Below are positions 29,838 through 39,881 of a stretch of 64,000 nucleotides of DNA, piece by piece. The DNA is from Pseudomonas wayambapalatensis (lineage in GTDB: Bacteria; Pseudomonadota; Gammaproteobacteria; Pseudomonadales; Pseudomonadaceae). The notes beneath the pieces were generated by a model that was given only the letters and a program-made list of their open reading frames with translations, made no database searches and was not told the origin of the DNA. The stretch covers positions 429,001-493,000 of the forward strand of contig CP077096.1 in the NCBI GenBank assembly GCA_014268975.2, in the 5' to 3' direction. Position numbers and translations under genes: made by a program. Each line of letters starts with the position of its first letter. Position 1 is the first letter of the stretch.

Positions 29838-30430
29838 GCCAGGCCCAGACGCTGACGCAGCAGGGCCATGGCGCGGGCGCGATGGCTGAGCTGGTTCTTC
29901 TCGAGCGGTGCGAGGTCGGCGCTGGAGCAGTTGCGCTCCGGCACCCAGAACAATGGGTCATAGCCGAAGCCATGCTCGCCGCTGGCCTCGAACAGGATGC
30001 TGCCGTGCCACAGGCCTTCGCAGAGGATCGGCAGAGGGTCGTCGGCATGGCGTACCAGGGCCAGGACGCAGACGAACTGCGCGCCACGCTGCCCCTCGGG
30101 CACATCCTTCAGGGCGTCGAGCAGCTTGGCGTTGTTCGCCGCATCACCCTTGCCGTCGGCGTAGCGGGCCGAGTAGATGCCCGGTGCGCCGCCCAGGAAG
30201 TCCACCGCCAGGCCCGAGTCGTCGGCCAGTGCCGGCAGGCCGGAGAGGCGCGCGGCGTTGCGAGCCTTGAGGATGGCGTTCTCGACGAATGACAAGCCGG
30301 TCTCCTCCGGCTCGACCTGGCTGAATTCGCCGATCGAGCGCAGTTGCACGGAACCGCCAAGCATGGCCTGGAGTTCTTTCAGTTTGCCGGCATTGTGGCT
30401 GGCCAATACGAGTTGCTGGAAATTCATCAT
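29834..30430 (-). CDS. rdgB: dITP/XTP pyrophosphatase (non-canonical purine NTPase)
   Basis: 198 aa Ham1/RdgB-family enzyme that removes dITP and XTP from the nucleotide pool. [51 protein letters not shown] and SHRARAM are diagnostic. Two adjacent ATGs (30430 and 30427) both overlap the stop of the upstream DUF4426 gene; either gives coupled translation. It is followed by hemW with a 4-bp overlap. Confidence 0.96.
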   Translation of the reverse strand: MMNFQQLVLASHNAGKLKELQAMLGGSVQLRSIGEFSQVEPEETGLSFVENAILKARNAARLSGLPALADDSGLAVDFLGGAPGIYSARYADGKGDAANNAKLLDALKDVPEGQRGAQFVCVLALVRHADDPLPILCEGLWHGSILFEASGEHGFGYDPLFWVPERNCSSADLAPLEKNQLSHRARAMALLRQRLGLA

Positions 30431-30861
30431 TCGCCTGGGAACACTTCCTGGTTGAAGCTGAGTGTGTGGCTGACGCCGCCGGTTTCGATGTTGAGGTCGA
30501 AGGTCAGGGTTTCAGCCTGTGCGATCTTGAACTGGGCGATGTAGTACACCGCACCCTGGTCGGTGATCTGCCTGAACGACAGCGGGCTGCTGCGGCCGGT
30601 GAGATCCTTGACCGTGCCGCTGACCACCGCTGTGCCAGGCTTGCCGGCCTTGAGCACGGCGATGTTGAGCACGCCCTGGTTCTTGCTGCGGACAAGGCCG
30701 GTGGCTGCGGCGATGTCCGGCTGCAGCATGCTCGAGGTGAAGGCGCTGTAGTGCACCGTGACGTCGCCGAAGTCCTGCTTGCGCTCGGGACGGGCGGCAT
30801 CGGCAGCCAGCACTGGCCATGCCAGGCACAGGCTGATCAGCAAAAGTGCGAGACGACGCAT
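30427..30861 (-). CDS. DUF4426 periplasmic protein
   Basis: 144 aa. Signal peptide [20 protein letters not shown], then a beta-rich domain matching DUF4426 ([20 protein letters not shown]). Function unknown. It overlaps rdgB at its 3' end and follows metW by 24 bp on the same strand, so the run metX-metW-DUF4426-rdgB-hemW-DUF3392 may be one transcript. Confidence 0.82.
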   Translation of the reverse strand: MRRLALLLISLCLAWPVLAADAARPERKQDFGDVTVHYSAFTSSMLQPDIAAATGLVRSKNQGVLNIAVLKAGKPGTAVVSGTVKDLTGRSSPLSFRQITDQGAVYYIAQFKIAQAETLTFDLNIETGGVSHTLSFNQEVFPGE

Positions 30862-30885
30862 GGTGCCATTCCTCCGATAGGTGGA

Positions 30886-31506
30886 TCAGACCGCGACCTG
30901 ATGCTCTTGCAGCCCAGGACTGCTGACCCGATAGATGCCGATCTCTCCCAGAAGATTAGGCCAAAGCCGGCCGCCCCACCCGTTGCGGTGCAGATGGTCG
31001 ACAGCGAGGCGGTCGAGCACCTTGGCGTTGCGCTCGCGGCACAGGTTCTCGAAGTCTTCGAAGGTGCAGAAGTGGATGTTCGGGGTGTTGTACCAGGTGT
31101 ATGGCATGAAGTCCGACACCGGCATGCGCCCCTTGGTGGCCAGGTACCAGCGGCAGCGCCAGTGGCCGAAGTTGGGGAAGGTGATGATGCACTGGCGACC
31201 GACCCGCAGCATTTCGTCGAGAATGCGGTCGGGGTACTCCACCGCCTGCAGGGCCTGGGTCATGACCACCACGTCGAAGCTGTTGCTGGCAAAGTTGCCC
31301 AGGCCTTTGTCCAGGTCTTGTTCGATGACGTTGACGCCCTTGCTCACGCACTCGGCGATGTTGTCGGCGTCGATTTCCAGGCCATAGCCGGTGACGTTCT
31401 TGCGATCACGCAGCGAGGCCAGCAGTTCGCCGTTACCGCAGCCCAGGTCGAGTACCCGGCTGCCGGCGGGGATCCAGTCGTGGATGATTTCCAGGTCGGC
31501 TCTCAT
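30886..31506 (-). CDS. metW: methionine biosynthesis protein MetW
   Basis: 206 aa class I methyltransferase fold (VLDLGCGNGELLASL, VVMTQALQAVEYPD, FPNFGHW). Genetically required with MetX for homoserine acylation in pseudomonads. The direct biochemical role is not settled; it is thought to support MetX activity. It begins 7 nt after metX. Confidence 0.93.
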   Translation of the reverse strand: MRADLEIIHDWIPAGSRVLDLGCGNGELLASLRDRKNVTGYGLEIDADNIAECVSKGVNVIEQDLDKGLGNFASNSFDVVVMTQALQAVEYPDRILDEMLRVGRQCIITFPNFGHWRCRWYLATKGRMPVSDFMPYTWYNTPNIHFCTFEDFENLCRERNAKVLDRLAVDHLHRNGWGGRLWPNLLGEIGIYRVSSPGLQEHQVAV

Positions 31507-31513
31507 GCGGTCC

Positions 31514-32653
31514 TCAGAGGGTGATGCGGTTCATGTAGTTCGCGAAACCCTGCATGTAGCGCGGGGTCGGGATGAGGAAGGCGTCGTGGCCGTAGGGCGA
31601 GTCGATGTCCAGGTAGCAGACGTTCTTGCGCGCAGCCATCAGGGCATCGACGATCTCGCGCGAGCGGGCTGGCGAGAAGCGCCAGTCGGTGGTGAACGAC
31701 ATGATGCAGTAATGCGCCGTGACATGCGCCAGCGTGGCGGCCAGGTCGCCATCGTGGGCGGCGGCCGGGTCGAAGTAGTCCAGCGCCTTGGTCATCAGCA
31801 GGTAGGTGTTGGCGTCGAAGCGCCCCGAAAACTCCTCGCCCTGATAGCGCAGGTAGCTCTCGACCTGGAACTCGACGCTGTGGAAGTCGTAGTTGAGCTT
31901 GTCGCTCTTGAGCTCGCGGCCGAATTTCTCGCCCATCGAATCGTCGGACAGGTAGGTGATGTGCCCGACCATGCGCGCCAGCATCAGCCCGCGCTTGGGG
32001 ATCACGCCCTGGTCCTGGAACGAGCCGCCGTGGAACTCGGGGTCGGTGAGGATAGCCTGGCGTGCCACTTCGTTGAAGGCGATGTTCTGTGCCGACAGCT
32101 TGGGTGCCGAGGCGATGTCCACGCAATGGCGTACGCGATCGGGGTAGGTGATGGTCCACTGCAGCGCTTGCATGCCGCCGAGGCTGCCGCCGACGATGGC
32201 GGCCCAGGTCTGGATGCCGAGGCGGTCGGCCAGGCGGGCCTGGCTGTGTACCCAGTCTTCCACGGTCAGCACCGGGAAGTCCGCGCCATAGGGCTTGCCG
32301 GTGGCCGGGTTGATGCTGCTCGGGCCGGTGCTGCCATTGCAGCCGCCCAGGTTGTTCAGGCTGACCACGAAGAAACGATTGGTATCGATCGGCTTGCCCG
32401 GGCCGATGCAGCTGTCCCACCAGCCCGGCTTGCGGTCGGTGTCGGCATGGTAGCCGGCGGCGTGGTGGTGACCGGACAGTGCGTGGCAGATCAGCACGGC
32501 ATTGCTGGCGCTGGCGTTGAGCTGGCCATAGGTTTCGTAGATGAGTTCGTACGAGGCCAGGGCGCGGCCACAGGCCAGGGCCAGCGGTTCATCGAACCGG
32601 GCGATCTGGGGGGTTACCAGACCGACGGAATCTTCGGGAAAGACAGTGGACAT
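31514..32653 (-). CDS. metX: homoserine O-acyltransferase MetX
   Basis: 379 aa alpha/beta-hydrolase. Activates homoserine for methionine synthesis; MetX enzymes of Pseudomonas are reported to prefer succinyl-CoA although the fold is that of acetyltransferases. The nucleophile is in [14 protein letters not shown] and the catalytic triad region in [24 protein letters not shown] and [10 protein letters not shown] are also conserved. It has its own predicted promoter (32683-32711) and leads the metXW operon. Confidence 0.95.
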   Translation of the reverse strand: MSTVFPEDSVGLVTPQIARFDEPLALACGRALASYELIYETYGQLNASASNAVLICHALSGHHHAAGYHADTDRKPGWWDSCIGPGKPIDTNRFFVVSLNNLGGCNGSTGPSSINPATGKPYGADFPVLTVEDWVHSQARLADRLGIQTWAAIVGGSLGGMQALQWTITYPDRVRHCVDIASAPKLSAQNIAFNEVARQAILTDPEFHGGSFQDQGVIPKRGLMLARMVGHITYLSDDSMGEKFGRELKSDKLNYDFHSVEFQVESYLRYQGEEFSGRFDANTYLLMTKALDYFDPAAAHDGDLAATLAHVTAHYCIMSFTTDWRFSPARSREIVDALMAARKNVCYLDIDSPYGHDAFLIPTPRYMQGFANYMNRITL

Positions 32654-32682
32654 CGACCCTGCTCACGCTTGACGGAGGCGTA

Positions 32683-32711
32683 AGTCTAAAGAGCGCTACC
32701 CCCAGCGGCAA
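32683..32711 (-). promoter_or_regulatory. sigma-70-type promoter of metX
   Basis: On the minus strand TTGCCG (32706-32711) is 17 nt from TAGACT (32683-32688). The -35 lies inside a 9-bp hairpin (32702-32728, CCAGCGGCA/TGCCGCTGG) that follows yggT and may also terminate that operon weakly. Confidence 0.5.
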
Positions 32712-32741
32712 GCAAAGGCTGCCGCTGGATGGCGCGGTGGG

Positions 32742-33332
32742 TCAGATCATCCGCCACAGCTCTTGCGGCATGCCGGCATAGGCAGCCAGTTGTGGCATCA
32801 GGAACGACTGGATCACCTGGATGGCGATGAAGGCGAAGATCGGCGAAATATCCATGCCGCCGAGGTTGGGCACCAGGCGACGGAAAGGCGCCAGCACCGG
32901 CTCGCTGATCTGGTAGGCCAGTTCGGCGGCGGGATTGTGGCTGTTCGGCGCGACCCAGGAGACGATCACCATGACGATCATCGCGACCCAGAAAATCTTC
33001 AGGAACAGCGAGGTGATGCCGAGAATCGCCCACATCAGCAGGTGCAGGACGTCGCCGAAAGTGCCGTAGGTGACCATCAGCACGAAGGCCATCAGCAGTG
33101 CCTGGATCACGATCGCCAGCAGCAGCGAAGAGGTGTCCAGGCCAGCGATGCTGGGAATGACCCGGCGGATCGGCTTGAGCAGCGGCTGGGTGGCGCGCAC
33201 GGCGAACTGGCTCAGCGGGTTGTAGAAGTCGGCCTTGACCAGTTGCAGCACGAAGCGCAGCAGGACGATCACCAGGTACAGGCTGACCAGGGTTTGCACC
33301 ACGAAGATCGCGGCGCCGGACAATGCATTCAT
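32742..33332 (-). CDS. YggT family integral membrane protein
   Basis: 196 aa with two repeated YggT units, each a membrane helix pair followed by a PL..PIRR.IP or PV.APFRR.VP motif (QPLLKPIRRVIPSIAGLD; EPVLAPFRRLVPNLGGMD). Function unresolved; linked in other bacteria to osmotic or envelope homeostasis. AAGGAG lies 7 nt before the ATG. It follows proC by 10 bp. Confidence 0.9.
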   Translation of the reverse strand: MNALSGAAIFVVQTLVSLYLVIVLLRFVLQLVKADFYNPLSQFAVRATQPLLKPIRRVIPSIAGLDTSSLLLAIVIQALLMAFVLMVTYGTFGDVLHLLMWAILGITSLFLKIFWVAMIVMVIVSWVAPNSHNPAAELAYQISEPVLAPFRRLVPNLGGMDISPIFAFIAIQVIQSFLMPQLAAYAGMPQELWRMI

Positions 33333-33342
33333 CGACAGCTCC

Positions 33343-34161
33343 TTATTTGCCCAATTGTTCGGCCAGCTCGGCGGAGCGCGTGGCCGCAGCCTGCAGCGCC
33401 TGCTCGACGATGGCCTCGAAACCGTTGGCCTGGAACGACTTGATCGCCGCTTCGGTGGTCCCGGCTGGAGAGGTGACGCGACGGCGCAGTTCGGCGGCAT
33501 CGACATCGCTGGAAACCGCCATGTGCGCGGCGCCCAGGGCGGTCTGCAGGGTCAGTTGCGAGGCGGTTTCACGCGGCAGGCCGAGCTTTTCGCCCGCAGC
33601 GGTCATGGCCTCTATCAGCAGGAAGAAATACGCGGGGCCGCTGCCGGAGACCGCGGTCACGGCGTCCAGTTGCTGTTCCTGTTCCAGCCACAGGGCGGTG
33701 CCGACGGCAGTCAGCAGTTGCTCTGCCTGCTGGCGTTGTTCGCCGGAGACCTGTGCAGTGGCGTACAAGCCGCTGGCGCCCTGGCGCAGCAGCGATGGCG
33801 TGTTGGGCATGCAGCGCACCACCGGGATCTCGCCCAGCCAGCTCTGCAGGCTCTGGCAGGTGATGCCGGCGGCGATGGACACCACCAGTTGGCCGGCCTT
33901 GAGGCTTGGCTTCAGGGTTTCGCACACGGCCTTCATGACCTGTGGCTTGACCGCCAGCACGATCACATCCGCGCCATCGATGGCCTGGGCGTTGTTTTCG
34001 AAGGTTTCGATGCCGTGCTCGGCATTGATCCGGGCGCGGGTCTCGGCACCCGGGTCGCTGGCGCGGATCTGCGCGGCGTCCAGGCCCTGGGCGCGCAGGC
34101 CGCCGATCAGGCTGGCGGCCATGTTGCCGGCGCCGATGAAGGCAATACGAGTCTTGCTCAT
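33343..34161 (-). CDS. proC: pyrroline-5-carboxylate reductase
   Basis: 272 aa. Last step of proline synthesis. N-terminal Rossmann motif IAFIGAGNMAASLIGGL, VLAVKPQVM, VVRCMPNTPSLLRQGASGL and the C-terminal VTSPAGTTEAAI are all conserved. It lies between yggS and yggT on the same strand. Confidence 0.97.
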   Translation of the reverse strand: MSKTRIAFIGAGNMAASLIGGLRAQGLDAAQIRASDPGAETRARINAEHGIETFENNAQAIDGADVIVLAVKPQVMKAVCETLKPSLKAGQLVVSIAAGITCQSLQSWLGEIPVVRCMPNTPSLLRQGASGLYATAQVSGEQRQQAEQLLTAVGTALWLEQEQQLDAVTAVSGSGPAYFFLLIEAMTAAGEKLGLPRETASQLTLQTALGAAHMAVSSDVDAAELRRRVTSPAGTTEAAIKSFQANGFEAIVEQALQAAATRSAELAEQLGK

Positions 34162-34199
34162 GTCAGGTCCTTGAAGGAGAGAGTGAGTAAAGCATGGAA

Positions 34200-34886
34200 T
34201 CAGGGCTGCCCGTAGTCGCGGGCGCCGAACAGGGCGGTGCCGATACGGACCCAGGTCGCACCCTGGGCGATGGCCGCCTCCAGGTCGTGGCTCATGCCCA
34301 TGGACAGCGTGTCCAGGCCAAGGCCGAGGCTTTCCTGCAACTGGCGCAGGCAGGCGAAGGCGGCCTCCTGGGTGGCGCGGTCGTCGCTGGGCTCGGGAAT
34401 CGCCATCAGCCCGCGCAGGCGCAGGTTGGGCAGCTTTGCCACGGCCTGGGCCAGTGCCGGCAGGTCGACCGGGGTGCAGCCGGATTTGCTGTCTTCGCCG
34501 CTGACGTTCACCTGCAGGCAGACGTTCAGCGCCGGCAGGCCGCTGGGGCGCTGCTCGCTCAGGCGTTGGGCGATTTTCAGGCGATCCACGCTGTGTACCC
34601 AGTCGAAGTGTTCGGCAATGGCCTTGGTCTTGTTCGACTGGATGGGGCCGATGAAGTGCCAGATCAAGGGCAGGTCGCGCAATTCATCCTGCTTGGCCAG
34701 GGCTTCCTGCAGGTAGTTCTCGCCGACGTCGCGTACGCCAGCGGCGTGGATTTCGCGAATGGCGCTGGCGGGCTTGGTCTTGCTCACGGCCAGCAGGTGC
34801 ACGCTGGCGGTGTCGCGTCCGGCGGCTCGGGCCGCGTTGTCGATGCGTTCGCTGATAGCGCGAAGGTTGTCTGCTAGGGTGGACAT
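34200..34886 (-). CDS. yggS: pyridoxal phosphate homeostasis protein YggS
   Basis: 228 aa PLP-binding TIM-barrel protein (PROSC/PLPBP family). The PLP lysine is in LLAVSKTKPASAI, and WHFIGPIQSNKTK and LSMGMSHDLEAAI are conserved. It buffers PLP and affects amino-acid metabolism; no enzymatic activity is known. First gene of yggS-proC-yggT and divergent from pilT. Confidence 0.95.
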   Translation of the reverse strand: MSTLADNLRAISERIDNAARAAGRDTASVHLLAVSKTKPASAIREIHAAGVRDVGENYLQEALAKQDELRDLPLIWHFIGPIQSNKTKAIAEHFDWVHSVDRLKIAQRLSEQRPSGLPALNVCLQVNVSGEDSKSGCTPVDLPALAQAVAKLPNLRLRGLMAIPEPSDDRATQEAAFACLRQLQESLGLGLDTLSMGMSHDLEAAIAQGATWVRIGTALFGARDYGQP

Positions 34887-34951
34887 GGATCGATGCCGGC
34901 AGCTCAGTGGTGTGCGGCATTCTACCTGCTTGATGGCCTTTGGGGAGTCTC

Positions 34952-35953
34952 ATGGATGTGACCGACCTGCTGGCCCGGGCCGTGGCGGCGGGGGCTTCGG
35001 ACCTGCACCTGGCTGCGGGCGAGGCGCCGCTGTGGCGTCTGGACGGCGAATTGCAGCGCCTGGCGTTGCCCGTGCTGCAAAGTGAAATGATCGAGCAAGG
35101 CATGGCGGCTTGGCTCGATGCGCCTCATCTGCACCAATGGCTGGCGGGTGACGAAATCGACCTGGCCCTTGATTTGCCTGGGCTTGGGCGTTTTCGTCTG
35201 AACCTGTACAGACAGTATCGGGGGCTGGCCGCGAGCTTGCGGCTGATACCTGCACAGGTGCCGACGGTCGAAGAACTCGACCTCACGGAAGTGTTTCGAG
35301 CCATTGCCGAGAGCCGTGATGGCCTGGTGCTGGTAGGTGGTCCGACCGGCAGTGGCAAGTCCAGTACCCTGGCTGCGTTGATCGCGCAGCTTGATCGTGA
35401 GCGCTCAAACCATATCCTCACATTGGAGGATCCGGTGGAATTCGTACACCGCGCCGAGCGTTGCCTGATCAATCAGCGTGAGATCGGTCGCCATAGCCGT
35501 GACTTTGCCCAGGGATTGCGCAGTGCCCTGCGCCAGGATCCGGATGTGATCATGATCGGTGAATTGCGTGACCTGGAAACCATCCGTCTGGCGCTGCGAG
35601 CGGCGCAGACCGGGCATCTGGTGCTGGCCACGGTGCATACGCGAACAGCCGCGAGCAGTGTCGATCGTCTGGTGGATGTGTTCGCCGCCGAAGAGAAGCC
35701 ACTGGTGCGCGCCATGCTGGCCGAGTCGTTGCGTCTGGTGGTGGCGCAGGTGCTGGTGCGGCGGGTGGGCGGCGGTCGCGTGGCGGCGCGGGAGGTATTG
35801 GTGGCGACGCCTGCGGTGCGCAACCTGATTCGCGAGGGGCGCGTGGCGCAGTTGCAGTCGGTGATGCAGACCGGTGCGGCGCAGGGGATGGTGACGATGG
35901 AAGGGGCGATGCAGGCGCTGGTGGCGCGAGGGGTGATTCAGGGGGCAGGGTGA
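34952..35953 (+). CDS. pilT: type IV pilus retraction ATPase PilT
   Basis: 333 aa secretion-type ATPase that depolymerises type IV pili. Walker A GPTGSGKS at 131-138, Asp box EDPVEFVH, Walker B MIGELRDLETIRLAL, His box LATVHTRTA and the retraction motif VRNLIREG (A/V-IRNLIRE type) identify PilT. The ATG at 34952 is preferred because GGGGAG lies 4 nt upstream. Unlike P. aeruginosa, no pilU follows; a REP and a convergent hydrolase do. Confidence 0.94.
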   Translation: MDVTDLLARAVAAGASDLHLAAGEAPLWRLDGELQRLALPVLQSEMIEQGMAAWLDAPHLHQWLAGDEIDLALDLPGLGRFRLNLYRQYRGLAASLRLIPAQVPTVEELDLTEVFRAIAESRDGLVLVGGPTGSGKSSTLAALIAQLDRERSNHILTLEDPVEFVHRAERCLINQREIGRHSRDFAQGLRSALRQDPDVIMIGELRDLETIRLALRAAQTGHLVLATVHTRTAASSVDRLVDVFAAEEKPLVRAMLAESLRLVVAQVLVRRVGGGRVAAREVLVATPAVRNLIREGRVAQLQSVMQTGAAQGMVTMEGAMQALVARGVIQGAG

Positions 35954-35980
35954 GGCAAGCCCTACAGATACCTCACCGCT

Positions 35981-36010
35981 CTTCGTGGGAGCGGGCTTGC
36001 CCGCGAAGAG
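35981..36010. repeat. single REP element
   Basis: CTTCG ... GCGGGCTTGCCCGC ... CGAAG palindrome of the common P. putida REP type, between convergent pilT and the NlpC/P60 gene. It may help end both transcripts. Confidence 0.75.
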
Positions 36011-36035
36011 TCCAGTGAGCCCCTGAGTATCCAGA

Positions 36036-36668
36036 TCAGCGCTTGGCCAGGCGCAGCGCCTGTTGCTCCTTGGGCAGCACCCGCTTGGCAACCACGTAAT
36101 GCTTCTGCCAGTAAGGCTTCTCGAGGCTGTCGATGCTCACCCGCTTGCCAGTACGCGGCGCGTGGATGAAGCGGTCGTTGCCCAGGTAGATGGCAACGTG
36201 ATTGACCCGACGGCTCTTGATGTTGAAGAAGATCAGGTCGCCCGGCTTGAGGTCGTCCCGCGCCACCTTGACGCCATGCCCTTGGGCCATGGCATTGGAC
36301 GTGCGCGGCAGGTCGACATCGGCGACATCGTTGAACGCATACTTGACCAGGCCGCTGCAGTCGAAGCCCTTGCCGGGCGTGCTGCCGCCCCAACGGTAGG
36401 GGGTGCCGAGCACATTGACCGCGCGGCTGAGTACTTCGCTGCTCTGCTTGGGCGACATCGCCGCGACCTGGAGCGCGTGGTTCTTGGCGGCATTGGCCGG
36501 GCGCGCGCGCAGGCTGACCTGCTTGGCTGGAGCGCGTTTCACGGAGGCATCGGCGTTGGTGGTGTAGCCGGTGAATCCGTTGGGAAGTCGTTGCTCACGG
36601 TTGGTGGCGTGGGCGGCCAGGGGTAACAATAGGCAGAGGGTCAGCCATGTCTTGAAGAAAGGCGGCAT
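36036..36668 (-). CDS. NlpC/P60 family cell-wall hydrolase
   Basis: 210 aa, signal peptide (TWLTLCLLLPLAAHA), basic linker, then an NlpC/P60 domain with the catalytic Cys104 in FDCSGLVKY, His157 in VNHVAIYLG and a third polar residue near H169 (FIHAP). Probably a murein endopeptidase in the periplasm. No lipobox. It is divergent from the TM2 gene. Confidence 0.9.
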   Translation of the reverse strand: MPPFFKTWLTLCLLLPLAAHATNREQRLPNGFTGYTTNADASVKRAPAKQVSLRARPANAAKNHALQVAAMSPKQSSEVLSRAVNVLGTPYRWGGSTPGKGFDCSGLVKYAFNDVADVDLPRTSNAMAQGHGVKVARDDLKPGDLIFFNIKSRRVNHVAIYLGNDRFIHAPRTGKRVSIDSLEKPYWQKHYVVAKRVLPKEQQALRLAKR

Positions 36669-36724
36669 AGTTGAAGCTCTTTATGGATGTTTATAGGTGT
36701 CGGCGCGCAACTTTATAACAGCTT

Positions 36725-36814
36725 TTTGATCAAATTCTGATCCGTTGGTCGTGTGGCTGGGTACCATACGTCGGGGCAAAACGAAAAAGTCACATTTTTC
36801 GTTAGAAAATTTTC
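36725..36814. promoter_or_regulatory. AT-rich block of three palindromes
   Basis: In the 168-bp gap between divergent NlpC/P60 and TM2 genes: TTTGATCAAA (36725-36734); a 9-bp hairpin AACGAAAAA/TTTTTCGTT with a 6-nt loop (36780-36803); and GAAAATTTTC (36805-36814). Likely promoter or operator DNA; regulator unknown. Confidence 0.4.
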
Positions 36815-36836
36815 GGCTATCCCACGAGGGTTTTGA

Positions 36837-37256
36837 ATGAATACGTATCAACAGGGTGCGCCGCTTCATGACACGCACAGCAAGGTCATCGGGTACCTGT
36901 TGTGGATCTTCGGCTTCACCGGCTCGCACCGTTTCTACTACGGCAAGCCGATCACCGGGACCATCTGGTTCTTCACTTTGGGCTTGCTGGGTATCGGCTG
37001 GCTGATCGACCTGTTCCTGATACCGTCCATGGACCGCGAGGCTGACCTGCGGTTCCAGCCAGGGCGGGTGAACTACAGCGTGGCGTGGCTGCTGCTGACG
37101 TTCCTGGGTATCTTCGGCATTCACCGGCTCTACCAGGGCAAGTGGATCAGCGCACTGATCTACCTGTTTACCGGCGGTCTGTTCCTGATTGGCGTGCTGT
37201 ATGACTTCTGGACCCTCAACACCCAGGTGTCCGAGGTCAACAGCGGGCGGCGCTAA
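36837..37256 (+). CDS. TM2-domain membrane protein
   Basis: 139 aa with two TM2-like units, each a short hairpin of membrane helices with a GxHRFY/GIHRLY motif (FTGSHRFYYGK; FGIHRLYQGKW). Function unknown. GAGGG lies 6 nt before the start. Preceded by an AT-rich palindrome block and followed by a strong terminator. Confidence 0.85.
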   Translation: MNTYQQGAPLHDTHSKVIGYLLWIFGFTGSHRFYYGKPITGTIWFFTLGLLGIGWLIDLFLIPSMDREADLRFQPGRVNYSVAWLLLTFLGIFGIHRLYQGKWISALIYLFTGGLFLIGVLYDFWTLNTQVSEVNSGRR

Positions 37257-37264
37257 CGCCGTTG

Positions 37265-37301
37265 GAAAAAAGGCCTTGTCGCAGTGCGGCAAGGCCTTTT
37301 T
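37265..37301. terminator. bidirectional rho-independent terminator
   Basis: GGCCTTGTCGC/GCGGCAAGGCC stem (one wobble) with a 3-nt loop and A/T runs on both sides, between the convergent TM2 and SPOR genes. Confidence 0.9.
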
Positions 37302-37303
37302 CG

Positions 37304-38011
37304 TTATTGGCGGGTCTGTCGCTGCTGCAACAGCAGGTTGTTGAAGCCTGCCCCGGCCAGCTGCTTCTGCGCCACGGTCAACTGCTCGCGGTTGCTGAAC
37401 GGGCCGACCAGCACGCGGTACCAGGTCTCGTCCTTCACGGTTCCCGATTCCACCTTGACCACCTGGCCGAGCAGGATGATCTGCGCGCGCACCTTGTCGG
37501 CGTCAGCCTCCTTGCGGAATGAGCCGGCCTGGAGGAAGAACTGTGTCGTGGCCGCGGGTTTGATCACCGGTGGTGCGGGTGGTGGTGTCTGGCCCAGCAG
37601 CGCCGCCTGGGCGCGGGCGGTGTCGATCTTTGCCGCTTCCGCTGGCGTGACCGGCGTGGCGGGCTGTACCGGCTGGGCAGGCACGGGCGGCGTTTTTTCC
37701 GGTACCGCCTCGGGCGGCACGATCACTTCCGACTCCGGCAGCAGCGTGTAGAAGTCGTACTTGGGCTTGATCGGCTGCGGCGTGGTCGGCGCGGTGCCTT
37801 TGGTCGCCTCGGCGACCTTGGCGGGCTTCTGCTGTTCAGGCTTGGCACGCTTGATGTCGTCGCCGCCGGGCTCGAGCTTCATCAGGAAGACGATGAATGC
37901 GCCTACGGTCAGGCCGACCGCCAGCCACACCCAGCCCGGGATCGGCTGTTTGGCGGGTGGCTGGTGACGGCTGGCGCCGCGCTTGGGCGCGGGTTTTTTC
38001 TTGGCAGCCAA
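37304..38011 (-). CDS. SPOR-domain membrane protein (FtsN-like)
   Basis: 235 aa. Basic cytoplasmic N-tail, one membrane helix (about 27-45, VWLAVGLTVGAFIVFLMKL), a Pro/Ala/Lys-rich periplasmic linker, and a C-terminal SPOR domain (FFLQAGSFRKEADADKVRAQ ... WYRVLVGPF) that binds denuded septal glycan. The layout matches the FtsN-like protein found next to argS in other Pseudomonas. It follows argS by 1 bp. Confidence 0.9.
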   Translation of the reverse strand: MAAKKKPAPKRGASRHQPPAKQPIPGWVWLAVGLTVGAFIVFLMKLEPGGDDIKRAKPEQQKPAKVAEATKGTAPTTPQPIKPKYDFYTLLPESEVIVPPEAVPEKTPPVPAQPVQPATPVTPAEAAKIDTARAQAALLGQTPPPAPPVIKPAATTQFFLQAGSFRKEADADKVRAQIILLGQVVKVESGTVKDETWYRVLVGPFSNREQLTVAQKQLAGAGFNNLLLQQRQTRQ

Positions 38012-38012
38012 C

Positions 38013-39749
<1,737 letters not shown>

Positions 39750-39881
39750 CGGGTTCTCTTTTCGACCGCAAGCGCGGTGCAGCGCTTCGATGCGCAGGTG
39801 GAAAAACGGAACATTATCCGTGGCCGGGGCTTGATTGCCAACCTTTACGGCTCGCGCAGGATTGCGCTGGCTTTCATGGCT

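Noticed and set aside
36726..36740. TTGATCAAATTCTGATC as an ANR/FNR box
   Set aside because: The consensus TTGAT-N4-ATCAA is not met; the second half-site is wrong.
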